NCBI GenBank assembly: GCA_017860085.1
Contig: JAFNAJ010000141.1
Span: forward strand, 1 to 6,810
Reading direction: 5' to 3'
Length of the DNA: 6,810 bases
Source: Acidobacteriota bacterium
GTDB taxonomy: Bacteria; Acidobacteriota; Vicinamibacteria; Vicinamibacterales; JAFNAJ01
The notes under the pieces are model-generated. The model was not told where the DNA came from. It saw only the letters and a program-made list of their open reading frames with translations, and made no database searches. The position numbers were made by a program, and so were the translations under genes. How positions within the stretch are numbered: the stretch's first letter is position 1; every line of letters begins with the position of its first letter. Positions 1-6,385 of this stretch are shown piece by piece.

Positions 1-1097
1 CCGTCGACCGCCTCGGTGCGATCGGCATGGATGCGGAGCAGTCGTCGGAGCCTCATCCGCGCGCCGGTGCGCGGGTGGAAGCAGCGCTCGTCGGTGCCCA
101 GCGCGCCCGAGTAGACCCTGAGCCAGAACAGATCCGTACTCGGTGTCGCCATCACCTTGAAGACCAGCGCGGAGAACGGTGCCGCCGGCGAGGGCAATCG
201 CTCCACCCCGGCCCCGGTCGCAAGATCGACCCCGCGGGCCGGCGGACGGTCGGGCGGCGACGGCAGGTAGTCGCACACCGCGTCGAGAATCGGGCGGATC
301 CCGAGGTCGCGCAGCGCAGCTCCACACAGCACGGGCACGAAGCGCCGGTGGACGGTGGCCTCCCGAATTGCCCGCTTCAGGTCTTCGGTCGAGATGTCGG
401 CGCCCGACAGGTACCGATCGGCCAGCCAGTCCACCGATTCGGCCACGGTCTCGACGAGCCGCTCGCGCGCGGCCCTGGCGCGGTCTTCGCTGCCGGTCGG
501 CAGGTCGCGCGCGCTCAGTTCGCGTCCCCGCGTGTCGGGATCGAACACCATCCACTTCTGGCTGAGCAGGTCGATGACGCCGTCGAGCCGGTCCTCGAGC
601 CCGTGCGGCAGGTTGACGAACGCCGCGCGCGCGCCGAGCCGGCTCGTGATCTCGGCCAGCACCCGCTCGTGGTCGGCGCCAACACGATCGAGCTTGTTGA
701 TGAAGGCCAGCCGGGGCACCCCGTAGTGGTCGGCCTGGTGCCACACGGTCTCGCTCTGCGGCTCAACGCCCTCGACACCCGAGAAGATCACGACGGCGCC
801 GTCGAGGACGCGCAGGCTGCGCTCCACCTCGGCTGTGAAGTCGATGTGGCCCGGCGTGTCGATCAGGTTCAGCTGATGACCGTTCCACAGGAACGTCGTG
901 GCCGCCGCCGAGATCGTGATCCCCCGCTCACGCTCGTCCTCGCGGAAGTCCATGACGGTGTTGCCGTCGTGGACCTCGCCAATCTTGTGCGTGAGACCGG
1001 CGTAATAGAGAAACCGCTCGGTCGTCGTCGTCTTGCCGGCATCGATGTGCGCGATGATGCCGATGTTGCGCACCTGGGCGAGCGGTCTGAGCAGCAT
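1..1097 (-). CDS. fusA: Elongation factor G family GTPase, N-terminal half (gene cut by window edge)
   Basis: This is a translational GTPase of the EF-G family, the cytoplasmic factor that drives ribosome translocation or, in some paralogues, ribosome recycling. About 365 residues are visible: the whole G domain and the beginning of domain II. Motifs seen are the P-loop AHIDAGKT (residues 16-23), the switch I element RGITI (58-62), DTPGHID (80-86), NKLD (134-137, usually NKMD) and the G5-like CGAAL (258-262). The spacing implies a full G' insert, as in genuine EF-G rather than LepA or TypA. Stretches such as GVEGVEPQSETVWHQAD resemble the second EF-G types known from spirochaetes, planctomycetes and deltaproteobacteria, and mitochondrial EF-G2. 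I therefore suspect a paralogue rather than the str-operon fusA, and no rpsL, rpsG or tuf is adjacent here. The ATG at 1097 is preferred because an in-frame TGA lies about 20 codons upstream and the N-terminus is then the usual short lead before RNIGIIAHID. There is no clear Shine-Dalgarno sequence. Domains III-V lie outside the window. Confidence 0.95.
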   Translation of the reverse strand, partial: MLLRPLAQVRNIGIIAHIDAGKTTTTERFLYYAGLTHKIGEVHDGNTVMDFREDERERGITISAAATTFLWNGHQLNLIDTPGHIDFTAEVERSLRVLDGAVVIFSGVEGVEPQSETVWHQADHYGVPRLAFINKLDRVGADHERVLAEITSRLGARAAFVNLPHGLEDRLDGVIDLLSQKWMVFDPDTRGRELSARDLPTGSEDRARAARERLVETVAESVDWLADRYLSGADISTEDLKRAIREATVHRRFVPVLCGAALRDLGIRPILDAVCDYLPSPPDRPPARGVDLATGAGVERLPSPAAPFSALVFKVMATPSTDLFWLRVYSGALGTDERCFHPRTGARMRLRRLLRIHADRTEAVD

Positions 1098-1105
1098 GCG
1101 GGGCC

Positions 1106-1127
1106 GTCCGGCGGGGACAGGCCGGAC
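1106..1127 (-). other. GC-rich hairpin in the leader of the EF-G gene
   Basis: A perfect 7-base inverted repeat (GTCCGGC and GCCGGAC) flanks an 8-base loop. On the minus-strand transcript it ends 8 bases before the EF-G ATG. No T-tract follows, so it does not look like an intrinsic terminator. It overlaps the region where a ribosome binding site should be, and no good Shine-Dalgarno sequence is seen there. Short GC stems like this arise by chance in GC-rich DNA, so any role in limiting initiation is a guess. Confidence 0.3.
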
Positions 1128-1175
1128 AGAGAAAGGTAGCAGCCTCGCTGCGGGCCGTCAAAGGGCTGGAGCCGG

Positions 1176-2312
1176 TCAGCCTCCGGTCCGGCGCAGCACG
1201 AGCAGCGACAGGTCGTCGTGTCGCCGGGCTTCGGCGACGAACCGCTGGACGTCGGCCTCGAGACGGGTCGCCAGCTCGCGGCTGCTTGTCGCAGGACCCG
1301 TCTCGAGCACGGCACGAAGGCGCTCGTCGCCGTAGAGCTCTTCGTGCACGTTCATCGCCTCGGTCACGCCGTCCGAGTAGATCACCAGCATCTCGTCGCG
1401 CTGCAGATCGGCAACCTGTTCGGTGAAGGTGGCGCCGTCGAAGATGCCGAGGGCCATGCCTCCGCCTGGCAGTTCCACGATTCGTCCTCCGCGAACGAGC
1501 AGGGGTGGCATGTGCCCGGCGTTGATCAGCCTCACACGGCCGCTGTCGGCCTGCAGTTCAACGTGCACGAGGGTCGCGAACCTGTTCGGCAGACCGTCGC
1601 GGCACAGGATGCGGTTGACCCGCGACGCCAGGTCGCCGAGGTCGGGCTGCTCCCAGACCAGCGCGCGCAACGTGGCTTGCAGCTTCGCCATCAGCAGCGC
1701 CGCGCCCAGGCCCTTGCCGGCCACGTCGGCCAGCGTCAGGCCGTAGCGCTCGTCACCGAGGCGCATCACGTCGACGAGGTCGCCCCCGACGTCGTTGGCA
1801 GGAACGCTGGTCAGCCAGACGTCCCACCCCGGGATGGCCGGGTCGGGATCGGGCAGCAGCGCCCGCTGGACCGCCCGGCCCTCCTCGAGCTCGTCGCGCG
1901 CGAGCAGCTTGTCCTTCAGCTCGAGCAGCAGCACCATGAGGATCAGGAATACGCCCACGAACGACAGGTCGACGCGGGCGCTGCCTGGCCCCACGGTGCC
2001 CTGGACCGACACCCAGAGCAGGACGAAGCTCAGCAGGAGCAGCACCCGCCGGCCGGGCGCCAGGCGCAGGAAGAGGCTCTTCAGCAGCCACCACGATCGC
2101 CAGAGCCACCGTCTGACGGCCCCGACGCCCGCAAGGAACCGTTGCTGGCCTTCGTCCAGATAGAAGCGATCGAGGTCCGCGAAGGTCTGGCGAACGGTCT
2201 CCTTGACGCCGGTCTTGCTGACCTCGGTGTGGACGCTCCGGATGTCGCTCCGGATGGTCTCGAAGACGCCCGGCTTCTCGCTCGACGCGGACGCCCGCTG
2301 GCCGTTGGGCAT
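1176..2312 (-). CDS. Membrane-anchored SpoIIE/RsbU-type PP2C serine/threonine phosphatase
   Basis: This is a 378-residue PPM-type phosphatase of the SpoIIE/RsbU family. Relatives dephosphorylate serine or threonine on partner proteins, classically STAS-domain anti-anti-sigma factors, using two metal ions. The N-terminal ~88 residues are charged and probably helical. Two membrane spans follow (about 89-105 and 115-131), then a short linker helix ending in AVQRALLPD (147-155), the typical RsbU-like switch before the catalytic domain. Metal-binding and core motifs are all present: DVGGD (174-178), DVAGKG (196-201), NAGH (264-267), SDGVTEA (313-319) and the terminal DDLSL (366-370). An active enzyme facing the cytoplasm is therefore expected. 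There is no recognisable GAF, PAS, HAMP or receiver domain, so what it senses is unclear. The ATG at 2312 is the earliest start possible, because an in-frame TGA sits one codon upstream; its ribosome binding site is weak. No anti-sigma kinase or STAS partner is encoded in the window. It lies 101 bases after dctQM and could be co-transcribed or have its own promoter. Confidence 0.93.
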   Translation of the reverse strand: MPNGQRASASSEKPGVFETIRSDIRSVHTEVSKTGVKETVRQTFADLDRFYLDEGQQRFLAGVGAVRRWLWRSWWLLKSLFLRLAPGRRVLLLLSFVLLWVSVQGTVGPGSARVDLSFVGVFLILMVLLLELKDKLLARDELEEGRAVQRALLPDPDPAIPGWDVWLTSVPANDVGGDLVDVMRLGDERYGLTLADVAGKGLGAALLMAKLQATLRALVWEQPDLGDLASRVNRILCRDGLPNRFATLVHVELQADSGRVRLINAGHMPPLLVRGGRIVELPGGGMALGIFDGATFTEQVADLQRDEMLVIYSDGVTEAMNVHEELYGDERLRAVLETGPATSSRELATRLEADVQRFVAEARRHDDLSLLVLRRTGG

Positions 2313-2365
2313 GGCTCAGATCGGGCGCACGGAGACCGCGGCCCGTTCTCCTACCCCCTCAGGAC

Positions 2366-2403
2366 GACGCCACGCCCCGTCCGGTTCACGGCGACCGGGC
2401 GTC
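2366..2403 (-). other. Imperfect GC-rich inverted repeat after dctQM
   Basis: This lies in the 101-base gap between the dctQM stop and the phosphatase start. GACGCC (2366-2371) can pair with GGCGTC (2398-2403), and CGGT (2382-2385) with ACCG (2394-2397), leaving a one-sided bulge of about 10 bases. It begins about 10 bases after the dctQM stop codon, where a transcript-end or RNA-stabilising structure would be expected. No run of T follows on the minus strand, so a classical Rho-independent terminator is not supported. I see no convincing -35/-10 promoter in the rest of this gap. Confidence 0.25.
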
Positions 2404-2413
2404 ATCACCGTTG

Positions 2414-4291
2414 TCAGCGGCGTCCCAGGTACTCCAGGAGCCCCAGGGTGAACCAGGGCACATAGGTGACGAGCAGCACGCCGACGCCGCGAATGGCCAG
2501 CATCGGCAGGGACGCCACCGCGATCTCCATGAGCGGTCGCTTGAACCGGTAGGAGGCCAGAAACAGGTTGAGGCCCACCGGCGGCGTCAGGTAGCCGAGC
2601 TCCAGGTTGGCGATGAAGATGATCCCCAGGTGCACGGGGTCGACGCCGAAGAGGTGCCCCAACGGCAGGATCAGCGGCACGACGACGAACGTGGCCGAGA
2701 AGATGTCCATGAGACAGCCGACCACCAGGAGGAACAGGTTGAGGCCCAGGAGGAACACGGCGCGCGAGTCGACCCGGGCCTGGGTCCATTCGATCAGCCG
2801 CGCCGGCACCTGCGCGTCCACCAGGTAGTTGGTGAAGCCAACGGCCACCCCGAGAATGATCAACACGCCGCCAATCGTCACGACGCAGTCGGTGAACACC
2901 CGGCGGAAATCGCGGCGGATCGAGATGTCGCGATTGATGAAGGTCTGCGTGACGAACGCGAAGAGCGCCGCCAGGGCCGCCGACTCGACGAGCGTGGCGT
3001 AGCCGCCAAACAGCGACACCAGCACCACCAGCGGCAGCAGCAACTCCCACTTGCCACTCCACAACGATGCCAGTGCCTCCCGCAGGGCGAATCCCGGGGT
3101 CGGTCGCCGCAGGTGCATGCCCTCGTAGACGCCCCACACCACGACCAGGCCGATGACCAGCAGGCCCGGCAGGATGCCCCCAATGAACAGGTCTTCGATG
3201 GGCAGTTCCGCGACAATGCCGAAGAGGATCAGCGGGAGCGCCGGGGGGAGCAGCAGGCCGAGCGAACCCGCCCCCGTCAGCAGACCCAGCGAGAAACGTT
3301 CCTTGTAACCGTCCTTGAGCAATGCCGGCAGCAGGAGTCCCCCGAGCGCGAGAATGGTCACGCCCGATCCACCCGTGAACACGGTGAAGAACGCCGACAG
3401 CAACGTGCAGACGATGGCGGTCCCGCCCGGCAGCCATCCGAACCACGCGCGGAACATGCGGAGGAGTCGCTCGGACGCGCGGCCCTCAGCCAGCAGGAAC
3501 CCCGCGAGCGTGAAGAGCGGGATGGCGGGCAACGTGGGATCGGTGCCAAGGCCGTAGGTCTCGATCAGGACGGCCGCCGGCGGGATCTGCTCCGCGAGGA
3601 ACAGCAGTGCCGCGGCGCCGCCGAGCACCGTGAAGATCGGCGCCCCGAGCATGGCCGCGATCAGGACCGCGCCGAGGAGGGGCCACGTGAGCGGCGTCAC
3701 CAGGCCGGCTGGCGCGTACGCCCACCACGCGCCCATGGCGGCACCCGCGAGCGCGAAGAGGCGGCCCCACCACCGAGGCGACGCCTGCCACGCCAGCCGC
3801 ACCGCGATCAGGCCAAACGCGAGCGGCAGGACGAGCTGCGCCATCCAGGCCCGCAGGCCGAGGGCGATCTCGGTGCCGGCCGCATACTCCCCATGCACGA
3901 GCTGCACGGCACCGACGCACAGCAGCGCGCTGACGGCGGCTGCCACCGTGTCGGTGAGCAGGCTCGCCACCGACTTTGCCGGACCTTCGGGGATCAGGGC
4001 GCCCGTGGCCAGCGCCAGGAGCCGGCGTTGGCGAGCTGCGAGCGACGCGCCGAGGAACGCGACCCACAGCGTGAGGTGCTGAACGAACGGGATCGACCCG
4101 GGAATGCCCGTGGTGCCGAGCCGTCGCAGCAACACCTCGGCCATGGGCAGCAGGAACATCGCGGCCAGGGCAATGCCAGCCGCGAGTTCCTCCGTCCGGT
4201 GGAGGCCAGCGACGATCCGTGAGCGGGGCTCGGCGCGCGCGGGCGTGACGAACAAGTCCGGCGTGTTGCGTTCGGTTGACGCCGGCGTCAT
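2414..4291 (-). CDS. dctM: Fused TRAP transporter permease (DctQ-DctM)
   Basis: This is the inner-membrane permease of a tripartite ATP-independent periplasmic (TRAP) transporter, 625 residues long, which moves ligand delivered by the binding protein using an ion gradient. Residues about 30-200 form the small DctQ-like subunit: hydrophobic segments near 34-53, 69-87, 113-132 and 147-168, plus one or two further segments up to about 200. The remainder is the large DctM subunit. DctM hallmarks are FTGGSGVTILALGG (305-318) followed by LLKDGY, the re-entrant hairpin AGSLGLLLPPALPLILFG (341-358), and TPPVGLNLF (569-577) near the C-terminus. Fusion of Q and M in one chain is known in several TRAP families. 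The open frame extends upstream to 4423, but that extension overlaps the end of dctP and encodes an arginine/proline/cysteine-rich, non-membrane stretch, so I chose the ATG at 4291. It has a weak GGA about 10 bases upstream and starts 19 bases after the dctP stop, as expected for an operon partner. The substrate cannot be read from the sequence. Confidence 0.95.
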   Translation of the reverse strand: MTPASTERNTPDLFVTPARAEPRSRIVAGLHRTEELAAGIALAAMFLLPMAEVLLRRLGTTGIPGSIPFVQHLTLWVAFLGASLAARQRRLLALATGALIPEGPAKSVASLLTDTVAAAVSALLCVGAVQLVHGEYAAGTEIALGLRAWMAQLVLPLAFGLIAVRLAWQASPRWWGRLFALAGAAMGAWWAYAPAGLVTPLTWPLLGAVLIAAMLGAPIFTVLGGAAALLFLAEQIPPAAVLIETYGLGTDPTLPAIPLFTLAGFLLAEGRASERLLRMFRAWFGWLPGGTAIVCTLLSAFFTVFTGGSGVTILALGGLLLPALLKDGYKERFSLGLLTGAGSLGLLLPPALPLILFGIVAELPIEDLFIGGILPGLLVIGLVVVWGVYEGMHLRRPTPGFALREALASLWSGKWELLLPLVVLVSLFGGYATLVESAALAALFAFVTQTFINRDISIRRDFRRVFTDCVVTIGGVLIILGVAVGFTNYLVDAQVPARLIEWTQARVDSRAVFLLGLNLFLLVVGCLMDIFSATFVVVPLILPLGHLFGVDPVHLGIIFIANLELGYLTPPVGLNLFLASYRFKRPLMEIAVASLPMLAIRGVGVLLVTYVPWFTLGLLEYLGRR

Positions 4292-4310
4292 CTGGCCACG
4301 TTCCGTCTGG

Positions 4311-5333
4311 TCATCTGCTGGACCCCTTGCGGGCCCGGAAGGCATCGCGCACCCTGACGGCCTCGTCGAACACGTCCGGGGGCACCCACTCGCCCCGCAT
4401 CGAGTCCGCGTACGCCTTGGCAACCGACGCGAACGCGGTTTCGTCCTTGGTCCCCTTGACTCGAATCACCTTGAGGCCGCGCTTCTCCATCTCGTCGACG
4501 GCCTTGCGCTCGTCGGCCGGAATCTGGCGCTGCATCTGCTGCTCGGCCGCACGCGCCGCCTCGAGCACGGCAGGCTTGGCGGCATCGGGTATGCGGTCCC
4601 ACGCACGCTTCGTCAGCACCTGCCCTCCGAGCAGTGGCGCGATCGCCACGTCCAGCATGTAGGGTGTCAAGGTGTCGTAACGCATGAAGAGCGCCGCCAG
4701 GGGGGGCACCGGCAGCGCATCGATCTGCCCCGTCTGGAGGCTCGTCATGAGGTCGGTCGTCGCCCGTGGCACGGGGTTGAACCCGCGCTCGCGATACCAC
4801 TGCACCATCTTCTCGTCGCCGGCCGATGTGAAGAGCTTGGCGCGCTTCAGGTCGTCCAGCGTCTTGATGGGCTGTCGGCTGAACACCTGCGCCCAGCCGG
4901 CGTGCCCCCAGCTGAGGAGCACGAACCCTCGCTCCTCGAGGCGCTTCGACAGCACGGGCGTCAGGGCAGCCATGACGTGAAACAGTTCGGCGTCCGACTG
5001 GTAAAAGAGCGGGATCCCGAAGACGTTCGTGGCCTCGTCGATCTGCCACAGCCCAATCGCCGACAGCGCCGCCCCCTGCAGCTGATTGATCCGCATCTTG
5101 CGGAGCACGTCCTCGTCGCTGCCCTGGGTCTGGCCGGCAAAGAGCGTCATCGACACCTGGCCGTTGGTCGTCTTCTTCCAGGTGCTCCCCATCTGCATCA
5201 GCGCGTTGTACCAAACGGAGTTCTGAGGTGCGAGGGTGGCCATCTTGAGCACCACGGCCTGGTTGGCATCCGTGCCCACCAGCCCCATCCCCAGGAGCAC
5301 CGCGACCACCGCGATGCGACGAGACACATTCAT
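4311..5333 (-). CDS. dctP: TRAP transporter periplasmic solute-binding protein, DctP family
   Basis: This is the 340-residue extracytoplasmic receptor of the TRAP system; it binds ligand in the periplasm and delivers it to DctQM. Residues 1-23 form a Sec signal peptide: SRR at 4-6, a hydrophobic core, and likely cleavage after TDA. There is no lipobox cysteine, so the mature protein is soluble. Family landmarks are KMATLAPQNSVWY (30-42), KTLDDLKRAKLF (157-168), SLQTGQIDA (198-206) and WDRIPDAAKPAVLEAA (245-260). In most DctP proteins (for example the sialic acid receptor SiaP) the equivalent of KLF reads KIR or KLR, and that arginine binds the substrate carboxylate. Here phenylalanine 168 occupies the place. 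A similar replacement is, as far as I recall, typical of the TatP-like branch that travels with TatT, so this looks like a subfamily trait rather than damage. The start codon overlaps the tatT stop as ATGA and has a good GGGGAG ribosome site. The ligand is unknown. Confidence 0.95.
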   Translation of the reverse strand: MNVSRRIAVVAVLLGMGLVGTDANQAVVLKMATLAPQNSVWYNALMQMGSTWKKTTNGQVSMTLFAGQTQGSDEDVLRKMRINQLQGAALSAIGLWQIDEATNVFGIPLFYQSDAELFHVMAALTPVLSKRLEERGFVLLSWGHAGWAQVFSRQPIKTLDDLKRAKLFTSAGDEKMVQWYRERGFNPVPRATTDLMTSLQTGQIDALPVPPLAALFMRYDTLTPYMLDVAIAPLLGGQVLTKRAWDRIPDAAKPAVLEAARAAEQQMQRQIPADERKAVDEMEKRGLKVIRVKGTKDETAFASVAKAYADSMRGEWVPPDVFDEAVRVRDAFRARKGSSR

Positions 5334-5345
5334 GGCAGACTCCCC
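5330..5345 (-). promoter_or_regulatory. Ribosome binding site and ATGA stop/start overlap of tatT and dctP
   Basis: On the minus strand GGGGAG (5345-5340) stands 6 bases before the dctP ATG (5333-5331). The ATG shares bases with the tatT TGA (5332-5330). This arrangement fixes the dctP start and suggests translational coupling, which would keep the lipoprotein and binding protein in step. Confidence 0.8.
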
Positions 5346-6364
5346 ATTTGCACCGGCGCGAACGGCACCCGGACCCAGACCTCAGCGCGAGGCACCAGCG
5401 CGACCACCGCTCTGTCACCTGCTGTGAGCCGAGCCTCCGCCGGCGGCTCGCCGGCCAGGATCAAGTCGTCGACGCGCGACAGCAGGAACCGGGCGCGCCG
5501 CTGCGCCAGCACGTTGGCCAAGCGCCATCCCGGATGGAGATCGACGTCGATGGCGAGCGCGAGGTTCAACAGGCGCTCGAATTCGGCTCGGTCCTGCGCG
5601 GGCAGCGCGACCGCTGTGGCCAGGGTCACGTAGGGCCCTGCCGACTGGCCCTTCGAGAGCTCGATGGCGCGATCGAAGTGCTGGCGCGCGCGTGCGGCCG
5701 ACCCACCCAGTTCCTCGGGCAGCGCCGCGATCGAGATCATCGCCGCGTGAATCGCCCCCTGTTCGTACACCTCGTCCAGCTCCAGCGCCCGCGACAAGAG
5801 CGCCCGGGGAGCTGGCAGGTCCGCGATGAACTCCGGCTTGTCGAGGCCCAGGGTGATCGCGGACCCCCAGGCAGCGCCGGTCCAATACAAAGCCGGCACA
5901 TCCTCGCGGGTCGCCGCCGCCAAGGCCGTGCCTGGCGCCCGCTTCAGCGCGCTCTCCACGCCCGGCAGGCGCAGGTCGAGGCGGCGCAGGCAGTAGCGGG
6001 TCGCGCGCTCGTACATCTTCCGCGCGCGTTCGCGCAAGACCATCGACCGCTCGTAGTCGTCCGGTTCGGCAATCTCGGCGTCGGCCTGGATGAACGCGTA
6101 GGCGTACTGCGTGAAGCCGCTGCACGCGCTCAGCAGGAGACCCGGGTGGTCGGGCACCTCGGCGAGCAACGACTCGATCGTCTTCAGCGAGAAGGGCACC
6201 GCGTCACGAATCAGCTCGGGGTCATCATCGGACGCGAAGACGTCGCCGCTCGCAGACAGCGTGTCGGCGAGGCTGTTGATCGCCACCCTCTTGATCGAGC
6301 AGCCAGTGCCTGCCAGCGCCAGCACCAGCACCGACCACACGACGAGCCAACGCTCGTGGAACAT
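5330..6364 (-). CDS. tatT: TatT lipoprotein, TRAP-associated TPR-like protein (TPAT component)
   Basis: This 344-residue protein matches the TatT family, the periplasmic TPR-like helical lipoprotein that partners the TatP binding protein; the type member is Tp0956 of Treponema pallidum, reported as a trimer with a central pore. The first 21 residues are a lipoprotein signal peptide (HERW, then a hydrophobic core) ending LAGTGC, with cysteine 22 as the lipidation site. The glycine at -3 makes the lipobox slightly atypical. Family-like segments are VFASDDDPELIRDAVPFSLK (42-61), EVPDHPGLLLSACSGFTQYA (69-88) and RARKMYERATRYCLRRLDLR (113-132). Helical repeats continue to LANVLAQRRARFLLSRVDDL (282-301), where I believe TatT proteins usually end. 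The last ~43 residues, including LTAGDRAVVALVPRAEVWVR, look like an added tail. The ATG at 6364 is used here. A TTG nine bases upstream (6373) has the better-placed GAGGG and would add three residues. The gene follows the aminotransferase almost directly and overlaps dctP. Confidence 0.9.
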   Translation of the reverse strand: MFHERWLVVWSVLVLALAGTGCSIKRVAINSLADTLSASGDVFASDDDPELIRDAVPFSLKTIESLLAEVPDHPGLLLSACSGFTQYAYAFIQADAEIAEPDDYERSMVLRERARKMYERATRYCLRRLDLRLPGVESALKRAPGTALAAATREDVPALYWTGAAWGSAITLGLDKPEFIADLPAPRALLSRALELDEVYEQGAIHAAMISIAALPEELGGSAARARQHFDRAIELSKGQSAGPYVTLATAVALPAQDRAEFERLLNLALAIDVDLHPGWRLANVLAQRRARFLLSRVDDLILAGEPPAEARLTAGDRAVVALVPRAEVWVRVPFAPVQMGSLP

Positions 6365-6370
6365 GACTGG

Positions 6371-6385
6371 CAAGCCTATACCCTC
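6371..6385 (-). promoter_or_regulatory. Shine-Dalgarno GAGGG that bears on the tatT start choice
   Basis: GAGGG (6385-6381, minus strand) lies 7 bases before a TTG codon at 6373 but 16 bases before the ATG at 6364. A weaker AGG (6377-6375) lies 10 bases before the ATG. The site sits inside the last codons of the aminotransferase gene. Spacing favours TTG and codon preference favours ATG; both give a workable signal peptide. Confidence 0.45.

Noticed and set aside
1106..1127. Possible intrinsic terminator between the phosphatase and EF-G
   Set aside because: The stem is followed by GC-rich sequence and the EF-G start codon rather than a T-tract.
1218..2465. A 415-codon plus-strand open frame opposite the phosphatase (and similar ones at 27-1139 and 5348-6442)
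   Set aside because: Each mirrors a well-supported minus-strand gene, has low-complexity composition and no family signature.
2316..3446. A 376-codon minus-strand frame inside and beyond the end of dctQM
   Set aside because: It overlaps the DctM coding region in another frame and encodes a G/R/A-rich sequence with no membrane segments or motifs.
2411..4222. A 603-codon open frame on the plus strand, opposite dctQM
   Set aside because: Its protein is an unbroken run of Q, E, R, H and D without any recognisable domain, and the opposite strand encodes a clear TRAP permease. Long antisense open frames are expected in GC-rich DNA where stop codons are rare.
4292..4423. Upstream extension of the dctQM frame by 44 codons
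   Set aside because: It would overlap the dctP C-terminus and encodes an R/P/C-rich stretch unlike a DctQ N-terminus. The ATG at 4291 fits the operon spacing better.
4104..5633. A 509-codon open frame on the plus strand, opposite dctP and parts of its neighbours
   Set aside because: It crosses the boundaries of three convincing minus-strand genes and shows no domain-like sequence, so it is an antisense shadow.
5330..6364. Link to the twin-arginine (Tat) export system because of the name TatT
   Set aside because: The name refers to the TRAP-associated protein family. No TatA, TatB or TatC-like sequence is present, and this protein has a lipoprotein signal peptide.
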